Assembly: GCA_023386955.1 (NCBI GenBank) | Contig: JAEWIS010000023.1 | Span: 310,001-374,000, forward strand | DNA length: 64,000 nt | Reading direction: 5' to 3' | From: Bacillota bacterium | GTDB taxonomy: Bacteria; Bacillota; Bacilli; Paenibacillales; NBRC-103111 | Shown here: positions 41,733-51,055 of the stretch, piece after piece | How positions within the stretch are numbered: the stretch's first letter is position 1 | Layout of the letters: each line of letters starts with the position of its first letter | Program-made: the position numbers and the translations under genes | Notes under the pieces: model-generated | What the model was told of the DNA's origin: nothing | The model's database searches: none | The model's input: only the letters and a program-made list of their open reading frames with translations

Positions 41733-42218
41733 ATGCTGACTTTTGAACAGAAACTGGCTGTATTGGATTCCTACCCCGAGCTTGAGCGTAAGGATGTATC
41801 GCTGGGCCGGGTTAATTACCACTTTGAGGAGAGCCGCCACGAGAAAAAAACGATTGCCTACCATCTGCACCCCAATGGCAACGGTTTTGTATACGCAGGA
41901 CTGCTGAACGGGTATCCCGTTGACAGCAAGGGGCTTGTAAATATCCGCGAGTATTCCGAGGCCGAGCTCCGTTCCTTGCTTGATGCCACGATGGCTGCAA
42001 TGGCAGCCTATGAATCCTCTACTCCTGCTCCCACCCCTAAGAAGGGGAAGACGCAGAATAGCCATTGGACCGATGCGGACGGGAACAAGCTTGAACTGAA
42101 GCATGAGGAAGATATGTGGTACCTGTATGCTGGAGCAAACCTGGATATGGCCTTCGAGACGGTGCAGGAAGCAGAGGAGTACCTGGCAGAGGAAGGTTTT
42201 GTTCGCGCCGGCGAGTGA
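41733..42218 (+). CDS. Unrecognised soluble protein
   Basis: A 161-residue protein. GGAGGCGCG precedes the ATG at 41733. Two similar-looking parts are joined by a Pro-rich linker (STPAPTPKKG), and the second starts HWTDADGNKLELKHEEDMWY. No recognised family. It ends 43 bases before a strong terminator. Confidence 0.7.
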   Translation: MLTFEQKLAVLDSYPELERKDVSLGRVNYHFEESRHEKKTIAYHLHPNGNGFVYAGLLNGYPVDSKGLVNIREYSEAELRSLLDATMAAMAAYESSTPAPTPKKGKTQNSHWTDADGNKLELKHEEDMWYLYAGANLDMAFETVQEAEEYLAEEGFVRAGE

Positions 42219-42261
42219 TCTGTCATAAACCTCCTGCAACTGAATCGCAACATTAAAGATA

Positions 42262-42307
42262 GCCTGCACGAACCGTTAGCTGTTGTACGGATCGGGCGGG
42301 CTTTTTT
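42262..42307 (+). terminator. Rho-independent terminator
   Basis: GCCTGC-CGA-CCGT pairs with ACGG-TCG-GCGGGC around TAGCTGTTGT and runs into TTTTTT. Confidence 0.82.
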
Positions 42308-42369
42308 ATATAATGCTAATGTAAGCGTTTGTATGATATTATATCGATCAGAAAAGAGGAATGATTCCC

Positions 42370-43827
42370 ATGGGTTTTGAGCTTGTGGAAGCCACCATAC
42401 CGCAAATCCAGGCGGCTATGGAATCCGGCGAGTTGACTGCAAAACAACTGGTTCTTATGTATTACCAACGGATAGCGGAGCATGACAAGAACGGGCTCAC
42501 TGTCAACTCGGTGCTGGAGCTCAATCCCGACGCACTGTTCATCGCGGAAGCACTGGATGTAGAGCGTGCTGCGTGGGGGCCGCGCAGTCCCCTGCATGGC
42601 ATTCCCGTGCTGCTTAAGGACAATATCAATACCGGAGACAAGATGCATACCAGCGCAGGTTCGTTGGCTTTGGCCGATTCGTATGCAGGTGAGGATGCTT
42701 TTCTGGCAGCCAAATTGAGCAAAGCCGGGGCAGTCATCATGGGCAAAGCGAACATGACGGAATTCGCCAACTTCATGACCAACGGTATGCCTTCAGGTTA
42801 CAGCTCGCGCGGCGGCCAGGTGCTGAATCCCTACAATATATCCACACCGACGGGCGGCTCCAGTGCCGGCTCGGCTGTGGCTGTGGCCTGTAATTTCTGT
42901 ACCGTGTCCGTGGGCACGGAAACCTCCGGCTCCATCTTAAACCCCAGCAATCTCGGCGGCATTGTTGGCCTCAAACCTACGGTGGGGCTGATCAGCCGAT
43001 CCGGCATTCTGCCTTTGTCCAACTCCCAGGATACTGCCGGTCCCATGGCCCGCACGGTGCGGGATGCGGTGCTGCTCCTGAATGCTTTGGCAGGTGAAGA
43101 TAAGGAGGATGCCGCCACCTGGACAGGCGCGGGAAAGCGGCATAAGGATTACACGGCCTTCCTTAATGCAGAGGGGCTGCGAGGAGCACGTATTGGCATC
43201 CCCCGAGACTATTATTTTGAGGAGCTTACTGATGAGCAGCTTGCCATCTTCAACAGTGCTTTGGACGTCATGCGTGAGTTGGGTGCAATCATTGTTGATC
43301 CGGCGGATATTAAAACAGCGCGGGAGATCAAATATTCGTCTGTGGTTTTGAACGAGTTCAAGTCCTCTCTTGGTGCTTATCTGGCCAAACTCGGTCCCGC
43401 TGACAAAATGCGCTCGCTCAAGGATATTATTGACTTCAACCACGCCCATCCGGTGCAGACGCTTCGTTATGGACAATCCACGTTGATTGATGCCGAATAC
43501 ACCACCACCGGAACACTAACAGAGCCCCAATATCTACAAGACCGGCTCACCGACTTGCGGCTTTGCAAGGAGGAGGGAATTGATGCCACCATGCGCGAGC
43601 ATGAGCTTGATGTGCTGCTGTTCCCCGCAGATTTCGGCGCACGGATTACTTCACGGGCAGGTTACCCCTCTATTGTGGTTCCCGCCGGGTATACCTCGGC
43701 CGGTGTACCCTTCGGCATAACCTTTGCCGCCCGGGCGTATGAAGAGCCTGTGCTGATCACCCTGGCTTATGCCTTTGAACAGCATCATAATATCCGCCGC
43801 CCGCCATCGCTTCGCAGCTTTATATGA
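42370..43827 (+). CDS. Amidase-signature family hydrolase
   Basis: A 485-residue protein. The Ser-cisSer-Lys triad is visible: Lys in VLLKDN, the cis-Ser in TGGSSAGSA and the nucleophile Ser in GTETSGSI. These hydrolyse amide bonds in diverse small molecules; a GatA-type tRNA amidotransferase is less likely because no GatB/GatC genes are present. I start at 42370 because AAGAGGA lies the right distance before it, while the ATG at 42361 touches the ribosome site. Confidence 0.88.
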   Translation: MGFELVEATIPQIQAAMESGELTAKQLVLMYYQRIAEHDKNGLTVNSVLELNPDALFIAEALDVERAAWGPRSPLHGIPVLLKDNINTGDKMHTSAGSLALADSYAGEDAFLAAKLSKAGAVIMGKANMTEFANFMTNGMPSGYSSRGGQVLNPYNISTPTGGSSAGSAVAVACNFCTVSVGTETSGSILNPSNLGGIVGLKPTVGLISRSGILPLSNSQDTAGPMARTVRDAVLLLNALAGEDKEDAATWTGAGKRHKDYTAFLNAEGLRGARIGIPRDYYFEELTDEQLAIFNSALDVMRELGAIIVDPADIKTAREIKYSSVVLNEFKSSLGAYLAKLGPADKMRSLKDIIDFNHAHPVQTLRYGQSTLIDAEYTTTGTLTEPQYLQDRLTDLRLCKEEGIDATMREHELDVLLFPADFGARITSRAGYPSIVVPAGYTSAGVPFGITFAARAYEEPVLITLAYAFEQHHNIRRPPSLRSFI

Positions 43828-43851
43828 TCCTCTCTTACCCGCTGCTCTTGG

Positions 43852-43870
43852 ATTTGTTATGCTAACAAAT
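43852..43870. promoter_or_regulatory. Perfect palindrome upstream of the mannosidase gene
   Basis: ATTTGTTA-TGC-TAACAAAT, an 8-bp perfect inverted repeat in the amidase to mannosidase gap. Could be an operator for the mannosidase gene or part of the amidase 3' end. Confidence 0.4.
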
Positions 43871-43928
43871 CTGTGATAATAAATAACATTTTAATAACAA
43901 AACTAACAATACGAATGGGGCAACCTTA

Positions 43929-46478
43929 ATGGCGAACACCACCTTAACTTTGTCGGAATGGCAATTTCGTGGCTTGGAAGAGGAGAGCTGGTATCCTGCA
44001 GTAGTGCCGGGCTGTGTGCATACGGATTTGCTGCGGAACCAGCGAATTCCTGATCCATTCTACAGAACCAATGAGCGGGAGCTGCAGTGGATCGATAAAC
44101 AGAGTTGGGAATACCAAGCGATCTTCGATGTTCCGGCGGAGTGGATTGAAGAAAGTGGATTGGAGCTGGTTTTTGACGGGCTGGATACATATGCAGACGT
44201 ATATCTGAATGAACACCGGATCCTGTCTGCAGATAATATGTTCCGCGGCTGGAGGGTAGATGTTCGGGGGTTGGCCCAACCCACCGGCAATGTGCTGCGG
44301 ATACAGTTTCGCTCTCCTGTGCTGGAGGATCTGCCCAAGCTGGAGAAGTTGGGTTATGCCTTGCCGGCTTCCAATGACCAATCCGAAATAGGCGGTATGG
44401 GGGATAAGAAGGTCAGCGTATTCGCCCGTAAAGCCCCGTATCATTATGGTTGGGACTGGGGCCCTCGTTTTGTAACCAGCGGAATCTGGAGAGAGGTCAG
44501 GCTGGAGAGCTGGTCCGGATGCCGGATTACTGATTTGTATATCCGGCAACGGGAGATAACGGCAGAAGCGGCTCAACTGACTGCCATAGCAGACATTCAA
44601 TCGGATGGTCCAAAGGATGTTTTGCTGCGCCTTTTGGCTGGAGCACAGGTTTGGAGCCTGCCTTTGCATCTGGAGGAGGGGGTTCAGACAGTCCGGTTGG
44701 AGGTGAGCTTAGACCATCCTGAGCTGTGGTGGTGCAACGGGCTAGGTGAGCCCAGCATGTACACCTTTACAGCTGAAATCTGCGATGTGGCAGACGGGAG
44801 GGATGTTCTTGCGGAGCGGCAAGTCCGCACTGGCTTACGCAGAGTTAGGCTCGTGCAAGAGCCTGACTCCTTTGGGGCATCCTTTTATATCGAGCTGAAC
44901 GGGGTACCGGTATTCGCCAAAGGCGCCAATCATATTCCCAATGACAGCTTCCTGACGGAGGTAACCAGTGAACGGTACCGGCATGAGATTATGTCGGCGG
45001 TGGAGTCCAATATGAATATGCTGCGGGTGTGGGGCGGCGGCATTTATGAAAACGATATCTTTTATGAGCTCTGTGATGAGAACGGGCTATTGGTTTGGCA
45101 GGATTTTATGTTTGCGTGCAGCATGTATCCGGGTGATAAGGCCTTCCTTACCAGCGTCCGTGAGGAGGCAGCGTATAATCTGCGCAGACTGCGCAATCAT
45201 CCCTGTATTGCTTTATGGTGCGGCAATAATGAGATAGATACGGCTTGGTCCCAGTACAATGAAAATGGGGGCTGGGGATGGAAAAAGCAGTATATCTCCG
45301 CGCAGCGGGAGCAAATGTGGAGCGATTATGAGGCGGTTTTTCACCGGCTGCTTCCTGAAGTGGTAACTGAACATGCTCCGGACGCAGCGTATTGGCCGTC
45401 ATCCCCGATGGTTTCTTTAAGCGGAGATGAAAAACAGCATGCCACCTCCAATTCAGCACAGGGCGATATCCACTATTGGGGAGTCTGGCATAGCGGAGAT
45501 TCCTTCGAATCCTACAATGTAAATCTGGGGCGTTTTATGAGTGAATACGGCTTCCAGTCCTTCCCGGAGCTGGATTCTGTCCTGCGTTATGCCGTTCAGG
45601 AGGATCTGGAGCTGGAATCCGAGGTGATGAGAGCGCACCAGAAAAACGGTGCAGGCAACCGGATCATCAAGGGCTACATGGACCGGTATCTGAAGGACCC
45701 CAAGGACTTTCCAAGCTTCCTCTATATGAGCCAGGTGCAGCAGGCGCTGGCGATGAAAGCGGCGATCCACGCCCACCGACGGAAGAAGTCGTATTGTATG
45801 GGCAGCCTTTATTGGCAAATGAATGATTGCTGGCCTGTGGCCTCCTGGGCCGGTTTGGACTATTATGGCCGATGGAAGGCGCTGCAATATGAGGTGAAAC
45901 GCAGCTTTCAGGACGTGATGTTGTCTGTGGACGGTTCGATTGGCGGATATCTGGATATTTATTTGATATCGGATAGCCCAAAGCCCGTTAGCGGGCAATT
46001 GACGGTGGAGCTGCTGGAGTTGGATGGAGGCTGTTTGCGTTCCTGGTCCGCTCCTGTTGGAGTGGGAAGCCATACGTCTGGCCGTGTATTCACTCTGCCT
46101 GCAAATCAAGTACTGGAAGCAGCTGATCCACGGAAAGCTGTAGTGGCCGTCAAGCTGGAGGAGCAGGGGAAGGTGCTTTGCAGTGCGGAGCATTATTTGG
46201 TTCGAGACAGGGAGTTGGAATTAGCAGCGCCGCACATTACGATAACGGAAGAGTCAGGCCCAGACGGCACCTGCTTCACCTTGCAGACCGACGTGTTGGC
46301 CAGGCAGGTGTGGCTTAAGACTGGGGAAGAGGGAATCTTCTCTGACAACTTCTTCGACTTGATACCGGGCCGGCCCAAAACAGTTCAATTTCTTGAGCGA
46401 CCACCAACAGGCAAACGATTTGTTCCCGGCCACCCCCCTGGGCGTGTAAGGATCCAATCTATGACGGATATGATCTGA
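43929..46478 (+). CDS. GH2-family beta-mannosidase
   Basis: An 849-residue glycosidase. N-terminal sugar-binding and Ig-like domains precede a TIM barrel. WCGNNEIDTAW holds the acid/base Glu near residue 436 and FMSEYGFQSFP the nucleophile Glu near residue 539, the GH2 pair; WGGGIYENDIFYELCDE is also typical of beta-mannosidases. It would release mannose from mannan-derived oligosaccharides. No signal peptide, so it is cytoplasmic, acting on imported oligosaccharides. A strong terminator follows. Confidence 0.9.
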   Translation: MANTTLTLSEWQFRGLEEESWYPAVVPGCVHTDLLRNQRIPDPFYRTNERELQWIDKQSWEYQAIFDVPAEWIEESGLELVFDGLDTYADVYLNEHRILSADNMFRGWRVDVRGLAQPTGNVLRIQFRSPVLEDLPKLEKLGYALPASNDQSEIGGMGDKKVSVFARKAPYHYGWDWGPRFVTSGIWREVRLESWSGCRITDLYIRQREITAEAAQLTAIADIQSDGPKDVLLRLLAGAQVWSLPLHLEEGVQTVRLEVSLDHPELWWCNGLGEPSMYTFTAEICDVADGRDVLAERQVRTGLRRVRLVQEPDSFGASFYIELNGVPVFAKGANHIPNDSFLTEVTSERYRHEIMSAVESNMNMLRVWGGGIYENDIFYELCDENGLLVWQDFMFACSMYPGDKAFLTSVREEAAYNLRRLRNHPCIALWCGNNEIDTAWSQYNENGGWGWKKQYISAQREQMWSDYEAVFHRLLPEVVTEHAPDAAYWPSSPMVSLSGDEKQHATSNSAQGDIHYWGVWHSGDSFESYNVNLGRFMSEYGFQSFPELDSVLRYAVQEDLELESEVMRAHQKNGAGNRIIKGYMDRYLKDPKDFPSFLYMSQVQQALAMKAAIHAHRRKKSYCMGSLYWQMNDCWPVASWAGLDYYGRWKALQYEVKRSFQDVMLSVDGSIGGYLDIYLISDSPKPVSGQLTVELLELDGGCLRSWSAPVGVGSHTSGRVFTLPANQVLEAADPRKAVVAVKLEEQGKVLCSAEHYLVRDRELELAAPHITITEESGPDGTCFTLQTDVLARQVWLKTGEEGIFSDNFFDLIPGRPKTVQFLERPPTGKRFVPGHPPGRVRIQSMTDMI

Positions 46479-46490
46479 GACGAATTATCT

Positions 46491-46523
46491 AAAACCGGAC
46501 CGTGCTTCACGGTCTGGTTTTTT
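46491..46523 (+). terminator. Rho-independent terminator
   Basis: AAAACCGGACCGTG pairs with CACGGTCTGGTTTT, a long near-perfect stem, followed by T-run. Confidence 0.88.
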
Positions 46524-46584
46524 GCTACAAGATATATGCAATATATGGGTGAAATCGTATAATGGAAGGGGAAGGAGGAAGCAC

Positions 46585-47286
46585 ATGGTAACTGTCTCAA
46601 TGGCCAAGCTGATTCAATTATTACCCGCATCCTGGAGCAATTCAATTTCCAAGGTGATTATCCAGAAATGCCTGCAACAATATGCCCGTATTCATGTACA
46701 GGGCGGGGAGCATTTACAGGGCCTCCAAACCCCGGTTATCTTCATCTGCAATCACTTAAGTAACTCAGATGCATTGGTACTGGACAAGGTATTAAAACAG
46801 ATCGACCCTACCTTTGTGGCCGGGGAGAAGCTGTCCAATAACGCTGTAACCGGCTTGGGCTTGAATGTAATCAAAACGACGACGATAAAGCCGAACACCG
46901 CTGATAAAGAAGGCTTGACCAACATGATCAGGCTCATTAAACAAGGCGAAAGCCTGCTGATCTTCCCGGAAGGAACCCGGAGCAGAACCGGAAGCCTGAT
47001 TGAAGCGAAGAAGGGTGTTCTTCTTGTTGCCAGAATGACAGGGGCACCAATCGTTCCGATCGGGCTGTGCGGGACAGAAAAACTGCTGCCGATTAACCTG
47101 AACGGGGATATGAGGACAGAGCGTTTTTATCCCGCAGAGGTGTTCATCAGCATCGGCCAACCATTCGAGTTGCCCAGAAGAGCCCCGGAACAGGATAAAA
47201 AAGAGTATGACGATTCCACCATCCATATGATGATGAGAAAAATCGCTGCAATATTGCCGGAGGAATACCGGGGTGTATATAAATGA
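46585..47286 (+). CDS. PlsC-like 1-acylglycerol-3-phosphate acyltransferase
   Basis: A 233-residue protein. NHLSNSD near residue 58 is the HX4D acyltransferase motif and LIFPEGTRSRTGSL near residue 127 the glycerophosphate-binding motif; PIVPIGLCG completes the pattern. It acylates lysophosphatidic acid in phospholipid synthesis at the membrane face. GGAAGGAGGAAGC precedes the ATG at 46585. The next gene follows after 16 bases. Confidence 0.88.
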   Translation: MVTVSMAKLIQLLPASWSNSISKVIIQKCLQQYARIHVQGGEHLQGLQTPVIFICNHLSNSDALVLDKVLKQIDPTFVAGEKLSNNAVTGLGLNVIKTTTIKPNTADKEGLTNMIRLIKQGESLLIFPEGTRSRTGSLIEAKKGVLLVARMTGAPIVPIGLCGTEKLLPINLNGDMRTERFYPAEVFISIGQPFELPRRAPEQDKKEYDDSTIHMMMRKIAAILPEEYRGVYK

Positions 47287-47302
47287 TATGGAGGTTCAAT
47301 AG

Positions 47303-47812
47303 ATGGACTGGCTCAAAGACCTCAGTGTCCACATACTGGGCATCATTGTTGGCGGTTTAATTGCGTACCGGATTGTTAGATGGCAATTTGAGGACGATGA
47401 AATCAGGGTTAGCCGCAAAAATCGCTTGCTTCTGAAAGAAAATATCCGCCGGATTCATGCTGAATTGAAGAGCAATCTGGATAGGATGATCGAACTGAAA
47501 GGGATTTTCCATCATCATAACCCGCTAACCGTTGAAGCTTTGGAAGGGGGGACTGCTTATGTGGAGGCAAACTCCTTTTTCGCCTTTCACCATCTGCGCA
47601 GTTCTTCACTCTACATGCTTCTGCCTGCCCCATTGGAAATCTACGTATATGACTCCTATTCTCGGTTGGAGCGGTTCCAGAACAGCTACAAACAAACGGT
47701 ACGGGTACATCCTAATATGCAAGAATCTAGCATTCCCAGGGTGGAAGCGGATCTAAATGAGCTTATTCATACACTGGAGACTAATCTAAAGCAGATGAGT
47801 GATTTTCTGTAG
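47303..47812 (+). CDS. Membrane-anchored helical protein
   Basis: A 169-residue protein with one N-terminal membrane segment (about residues 8-25, VHILGIIVGGLIAYRIV) and a cytoplasmic helical part, including a His-rich IFHHHNPLTV. GGAGGTTCAATAG precedes the ATG. No recognised family. It probably shares the operon of the acyltransferase and is closed by a strong terminator. Confidence 0.68.
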   Translation: MDWLKDLSVHILGIIVGGLIAYRIVRWQFEDDEIRVSRKNRLLLKENIRRIHAELKSNLDRMIELKGIFHHHNPLTVEALEGGTAYVEANSFFAFHHLRSSSLYMLLPAPLEIYVYDSYSRLERFQNSYKQTVRVHPNMQESSIPRVEADLNELIHTLETNLKQMSDFL

Positions 47813-47834
47813 TGAAAAAACGAAATTCCAAACC

Positions 47835-47877
47835 AGGACCAGATTACGCCGCCATGCTGCGTAACCTGGTCCTTTTA
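47835..47877 (+). terminator. Rho-independent terminator
   Basis: AGGACCAG-TTACGC pairs with GCGTAA-CTGGTCCT, then TTTT. The 257 bases after it, up to 48134, hold no gene. Confidence 0.88.
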
Positions 47878-48134
47878 AATTCGGCATATTAAACACACAT
47901 GATCACGGATTGGGAGAGGTATCGAAGTTCCAATTGGTCTTCCCATTTTTATTTCTCTGTATAATGGCGTTTCTTACGCCTGCTCCCAATTCTTGCTGAA
48001 AAAGGCTGCCTTCTTCTTAAAAATGGGGAAAATGAGAGAGAAGGTCCGCCGGAGAAACTTCATAATTTTTTAATCTCTTTGCAGCCGCTTCTTTAAAAAG
48101 TAGGCCTTATTCTATAGAGAAAGGGGGGACCGGA

Positions 48135-49004
48135 ATGAAGCGGATAATGATGTTGCTGGTCGTTTTAATAGTAGTGGGTTGGGGAATTTGGCGCGTTGAT
48201 TGGCGGACGGACTCCGTTAGCGTGATGGAGGTGGAGACCCGGCAGACGCCAACCGCCGGAGCCGGGGCTTCGGACAAAATGTCCATCCATATAACAAAGG
48301 ATCAGGTGTATAAAGGAAACTTGCTTTTGGTAAACAAGGAATATGCTGTGCCTAAACAGGGAGCTGACCTGAAGAACATCCGGTTAAGCGGGACGAAGGA
48401 GCTCTCCAGCCGCTTCAACCTGGCAGACAGCTCCGTTCAGCTGACGGAAATGATGGCAGAGCGGCTTGCGGTTATGTTTGAAGCCGCCGAAGAGGATGGC
48501 GTGAACCACTTCCGCATCAACAGCGGGTACCGCAGCGAAAAGGAGCAAAAGCAGCTTTTTAAGCAGATGGGGGATCAATACGCCATGCCGGCAGGCTTCA
48601 GCGAACATAATACGGGGCTTTCGGTGGATATCGGATCAACGCTGATGGAGATGAGCAAGGCTCCTGAGGGGGAGTGGCTGCAGAAGAACTCCTGGCAATA
48701 CGGATTTATTCTGCGTTATCCCAAGAGCAAGACGGAGATTACGGGCATCCGGTACGAGCCTTGGCATTTCCGCTATGTAGGTCTGCCGCACAGCGCCATT
48801 ATGCAGCAAAAAAATCTGGTGCTGGAGGAATATCTGGACGAGCTGAAGGAAAAACGATCTATGACCGTAAAGGTCGGCAAGGATAAATATGGACTGTTTT
48901 ATTACCCGGTATCGGGGGATACAACCGTACAGGTGCCGGCCCAAGGCCAGTATAAGGTGTCAGGGGATAACCGCGAGGGGGTTATTATAACGGTGGTTCT
49001 GTGA
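48135..49004 (+). CDS. vanY: VanY-family D-alanyl-D-alanine carboxypeptidase
   Basis: A 289-residue protein with an N-terminal membrane anchor (about residues 3-18). The zinc-peptidase motifs are present: SGYRSEKEQ near residue 135, SEHNTGLSVDIG near 156 with the first His and Asp, and EPWHFRYVG near 205 with the catalytic Glu and second His. It trims the last D-Ala from peptidoglycan stems on the outside. It is followed by a VanR/VanS-like pair, as in van-type clusters, but no vanH-A-X genes are present, so it is not a complete resistance operon. GAAAGGGGGG precedes the start. Confidence 0.87.
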   Translation: MKRIMMLLVVLIVVGWGIWRVDWRTDSVSVMEVETRQTPTAGAGASDKMSIHITKDQVYKGNLLLVNKEYAVPKQGADLKNIRLSGTKELSSRFNLADSSVQLTEMMAERLAVMFEAAEEDGVNHFRINSGYRSEKEQKQLFKQMGDQYAMPAGFSEHNTGLSVDIGSTLMEMSKAPEGEWLQKNSWQYGFILRYPKSKTEITGIRYEPWHFRYVGLPHSAIMQQKNLVLEEYLDELKEKRSMTVKVGKDKYGLFYYPVSGDTTVQVPAQGQYKVSGDNREGVIITVVL

Positions 49005-49093
49005 TGCCGCGGGTGCAAACATGCTGCAGAAATCCCAATCCTCCCTAAATCTGTTACAATGCTAGTATGACTTTCACTAGTATGGAGGAACAC

Positions 49094-49786
49094 ATGAAGC
49101 CCGTTACCATTCTGATTGCTGAGGATGAACCGGAAATTGCCGATTTGATCGAATTGCACCTGGCCAAGGAGGGCTACCGCTGTATAAAAGCGGCCAACGG
49201 ACTGGAGGCGGTGCATGCGGTGCAGACAAACCCGGTGAATCTGGCCATTCTGGATATCATGATGCCCGTGATGGACGGGTACGAAGCAACCCGGCGGATC
49301 CGGGAGCAGCATCATCTGCCGATAATCTTTTTAAGCGCCAAAACCTCGGATTTGGATAAGATTACAGGTTTGGTGCAGGGGGCGGATGATTATGTGACCA
49401 AGCCGTTTAACCCGATGGAGCTGGTTGCCCGGGTGAACGCGCAGTTAAGGCGCATCATGCAGTTTGCCTCGCCTGCCCCCTCCAAGTCCGTGCTGGAAGC
49501 TGGCGGATTGGTTATTTACCCTGAGGAACGGACGGTCTACCTGTACGGCAAGCTTATTGAGCTGACGCCCAAGGAGTTTGACATCCTGCTCATGCTGGCT
49601 TCCCACCCAAAGAAGGTTTTCAGCTCGGAGCATATTTTCCGGCAGGTGTGGGGAGAGGCTTATTTTGAAGGAAGCAACACGGTAAGTGTGCATATCCGCA
49701 CGCTGCGCAAGAAGCTCGGGGAGGATTTGCATAAAAATAAGCTGATTAAAACAGTCTGGGGTGTAGGCTATGCATTTCAAGAGTAG
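49094..49786 (+). CDS. VanR-like response regulator
   Basis: A 230-residue OmpR-type regulator. The receiver domain has the acidic pair DE near residue 11, the phosphorylated Asp in LAILDIMMP near residue 54 and the conserved Lys in DDYVTKPFNPME near 105. The winged-helix DNA-binding domain ends HIRTLRKKLGEDLHKNKLIK and GVGYAFQE. TATGGAGGAACAC precedes the ATG at 49094. It overlaps the kinase gene by 17 bases. Confidence 0.86.
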   Translation: MKPVTILIAEDEPEIADLIELHLAKEGYRCIKAANGLEAVHAVQTNPVNLAILDIMMPVMDGYEATRRIREQHHLPIIFLSAKTSDLDKITGLVQGADDYVTKPFNPMELVARVNAQLRRIMQFASPAPSKSVLEAGGLVIYPEERTVYLYGKLIELTPKEFDILLMLASHPKKVFSSEHIFRQVWGEAYFEGSNTVSVHIRTLRKKLGEDLHKNKLIKTVWGVGYAFQE

Positions 49787-50891
49787 ATTCATCCGCAGCT
49801 TCCGCTACAGAATGATTTGGCTGTTCGGGCTGAGCATGCTGTATTCCGGCGGATGCACCTTCTTGCTGTACAAGGTCCTCCAATTCTATTACCATACGGT
49901 CCGCCGCGAAAGCCCGCTGTATCAGCTTCGGACCTTCATCCGGGACATTGGGGACATTAATTTTTTTCTGATTGTGTTTATCCCCTTGGCGGTGATCTTC
50001 TTCCTGATTTTGACCAAGCCGTATCCCGTCTATTTCCGCGAGATTTCCCAAGGCATCCGCCAACTGGCCGAGGGCAGGTTTTATAACCGGGTGGAGATTC
50101 CGGACGGAGATGAGTTTGGCGATATCGCCCGAGATATCAATCAAGCGGGAGCCAATTTGCAGGATGCTCTTGACCGCGGAGATTTCGCCGAGAACAGCAA
50201 GGAACAGCTGGTGCTGAATTTGGCCCATGATTTGCGGACGCCGCTGACCTCGGTGATTGGTTATCTGGATATTCTTCTGAAGGATGAAGAGCTCAGTGCC
50301 GAACAGGTGAAGCACTTCACGGGGATTGCCCATACGAAATCGTTGAAGCTGGAGAAGCTGATCGACCAATTGTTCGAGATCACCCGGCTGAATTACGGGA
50401 AGCTGCCGATCCAGCAGCAGGCTGTTGATTTGGGCGAGCTGCTGGTTCAATTAAGCGAGGAGCTGTATCCTGTTTTGGAAAAGCATAATCTGGTATCCCG
50501 CCTTCATATTTCGGAGCGGTTGACGGTGCAGGGAGACGGAGACCTGCTGGCCCGGGTATTCGAAAATCTGCTGAACAATGCGGTACGGCATGGGATGGAT
50601 GGTCAATATGTGGATGTGTACGGCAAGCTTGTGGAGCAGGAGGCAGTAGTGCAGGTTGTTAATTACGGGGACAGCATTCCGGCAGAGGAGCTGCCCTATC
50701 TTTTTGATATGTTCTTCACTGGAGACCGGGCGAGAACTAACCAGGACGGAGGCACGGGATTGGGGCTGTTCATTGCCAAGAACATTGTGGAACGGCATCA
50801 TGGTGTGATTTCCGCACAAAGCGACGCCGCCCGCACGGTGTTTGAGGTACGTTTGCCAGTAAGTGGTATTATAAATAAAACGTCAAGATAA
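49770..50891 (+). CDS. VanS-like sensor histidine kinase
   Basis: A 373-residue kinase with two N-terminal membrane segments (about residues 15-37 and 62-82), a HAMP-like region, H-box LNLAHDLRTPLTSVI with the phosphorylated His near residue 153, N-box ENLLNNAVRHGM, and G-box GGTGLGLFIAKN. It has a short extracellular loop, as VanS proteins do. It overlaps the regulator gene by 17 bases, so the pair is co-translated. Likely controls vanY. Confidence 0.86.
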   Translation: MHFKSRFIRSFRYRMIWLFGLSMLYSGGCTFLLYKVLQFYYHTVRRESPLYQLRTFIRDIGDINFFLIVFIPLAVIFFLILTKPYPVYFREISQGIRQLAEGRFYNRVEIPDGDEFGDIARDINQAGANLQDALDRGDFAENSKEQLVLNLAHDLRTPLTSVIGYLDILLKDEELSAEQVKHFTGIAHTKSLKLEKLIDQLFEITRLNYGKLPIQQQAVDLGELLVQLSEELYPVLEKHNLVSRLHISERLTVQGDGDLLARVFENLLNNAVRHGMDGQYVDVYGKLVEQEAVVQVVNYGDSIPAEELPYLFDMFFTGDRARTNQDGGTGLGLFIAKNIVERHHGVISAQSDAARTVFEVRLPVSGIINKTSR

Positions 50892-50904
50892 AAGAAAAAG
50901 AAGA

Positions 50905-50930
50905 AACCTTGTAGCCTCTGCAAGGTTTTT
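50905..50930 (+). terminator. Rho-independent terminator after the vanYRS cluster
   Basis: AACCTTG pairs with CAAGGTT around TAGCCTCTG, followed by TTTTT. Confidence 0.82.
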
Positions 50931-50978
50931 TATCATCCTCTTCTCTTCGATTAGCCAAGCAATTGGTTAGAAAAAATT

Positions 50979-51007
50979 TTGCAAATAAAATGATGGAAAT
51001 GTATAAT
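50979..51007 (+). promoter_or_regulatory. SigmaA-type promoter of the PqqD/radical SAM pair
   Basis: TTGCAA and TATAAT are separated by exactly 17 bases, about 49 bases before the start codon at 51056. Confidence 0.72.
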
Positions 51008-51055
51008 ATGAAAATAAATGGAAATAATTTTAAAAAAATAAGGAGGCAAATGAAA

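Noticed and set aside
48135..50891. A complete glycopeptide resistance operon
   Set aside because: vanH, vanA and vanX are absent from the window.
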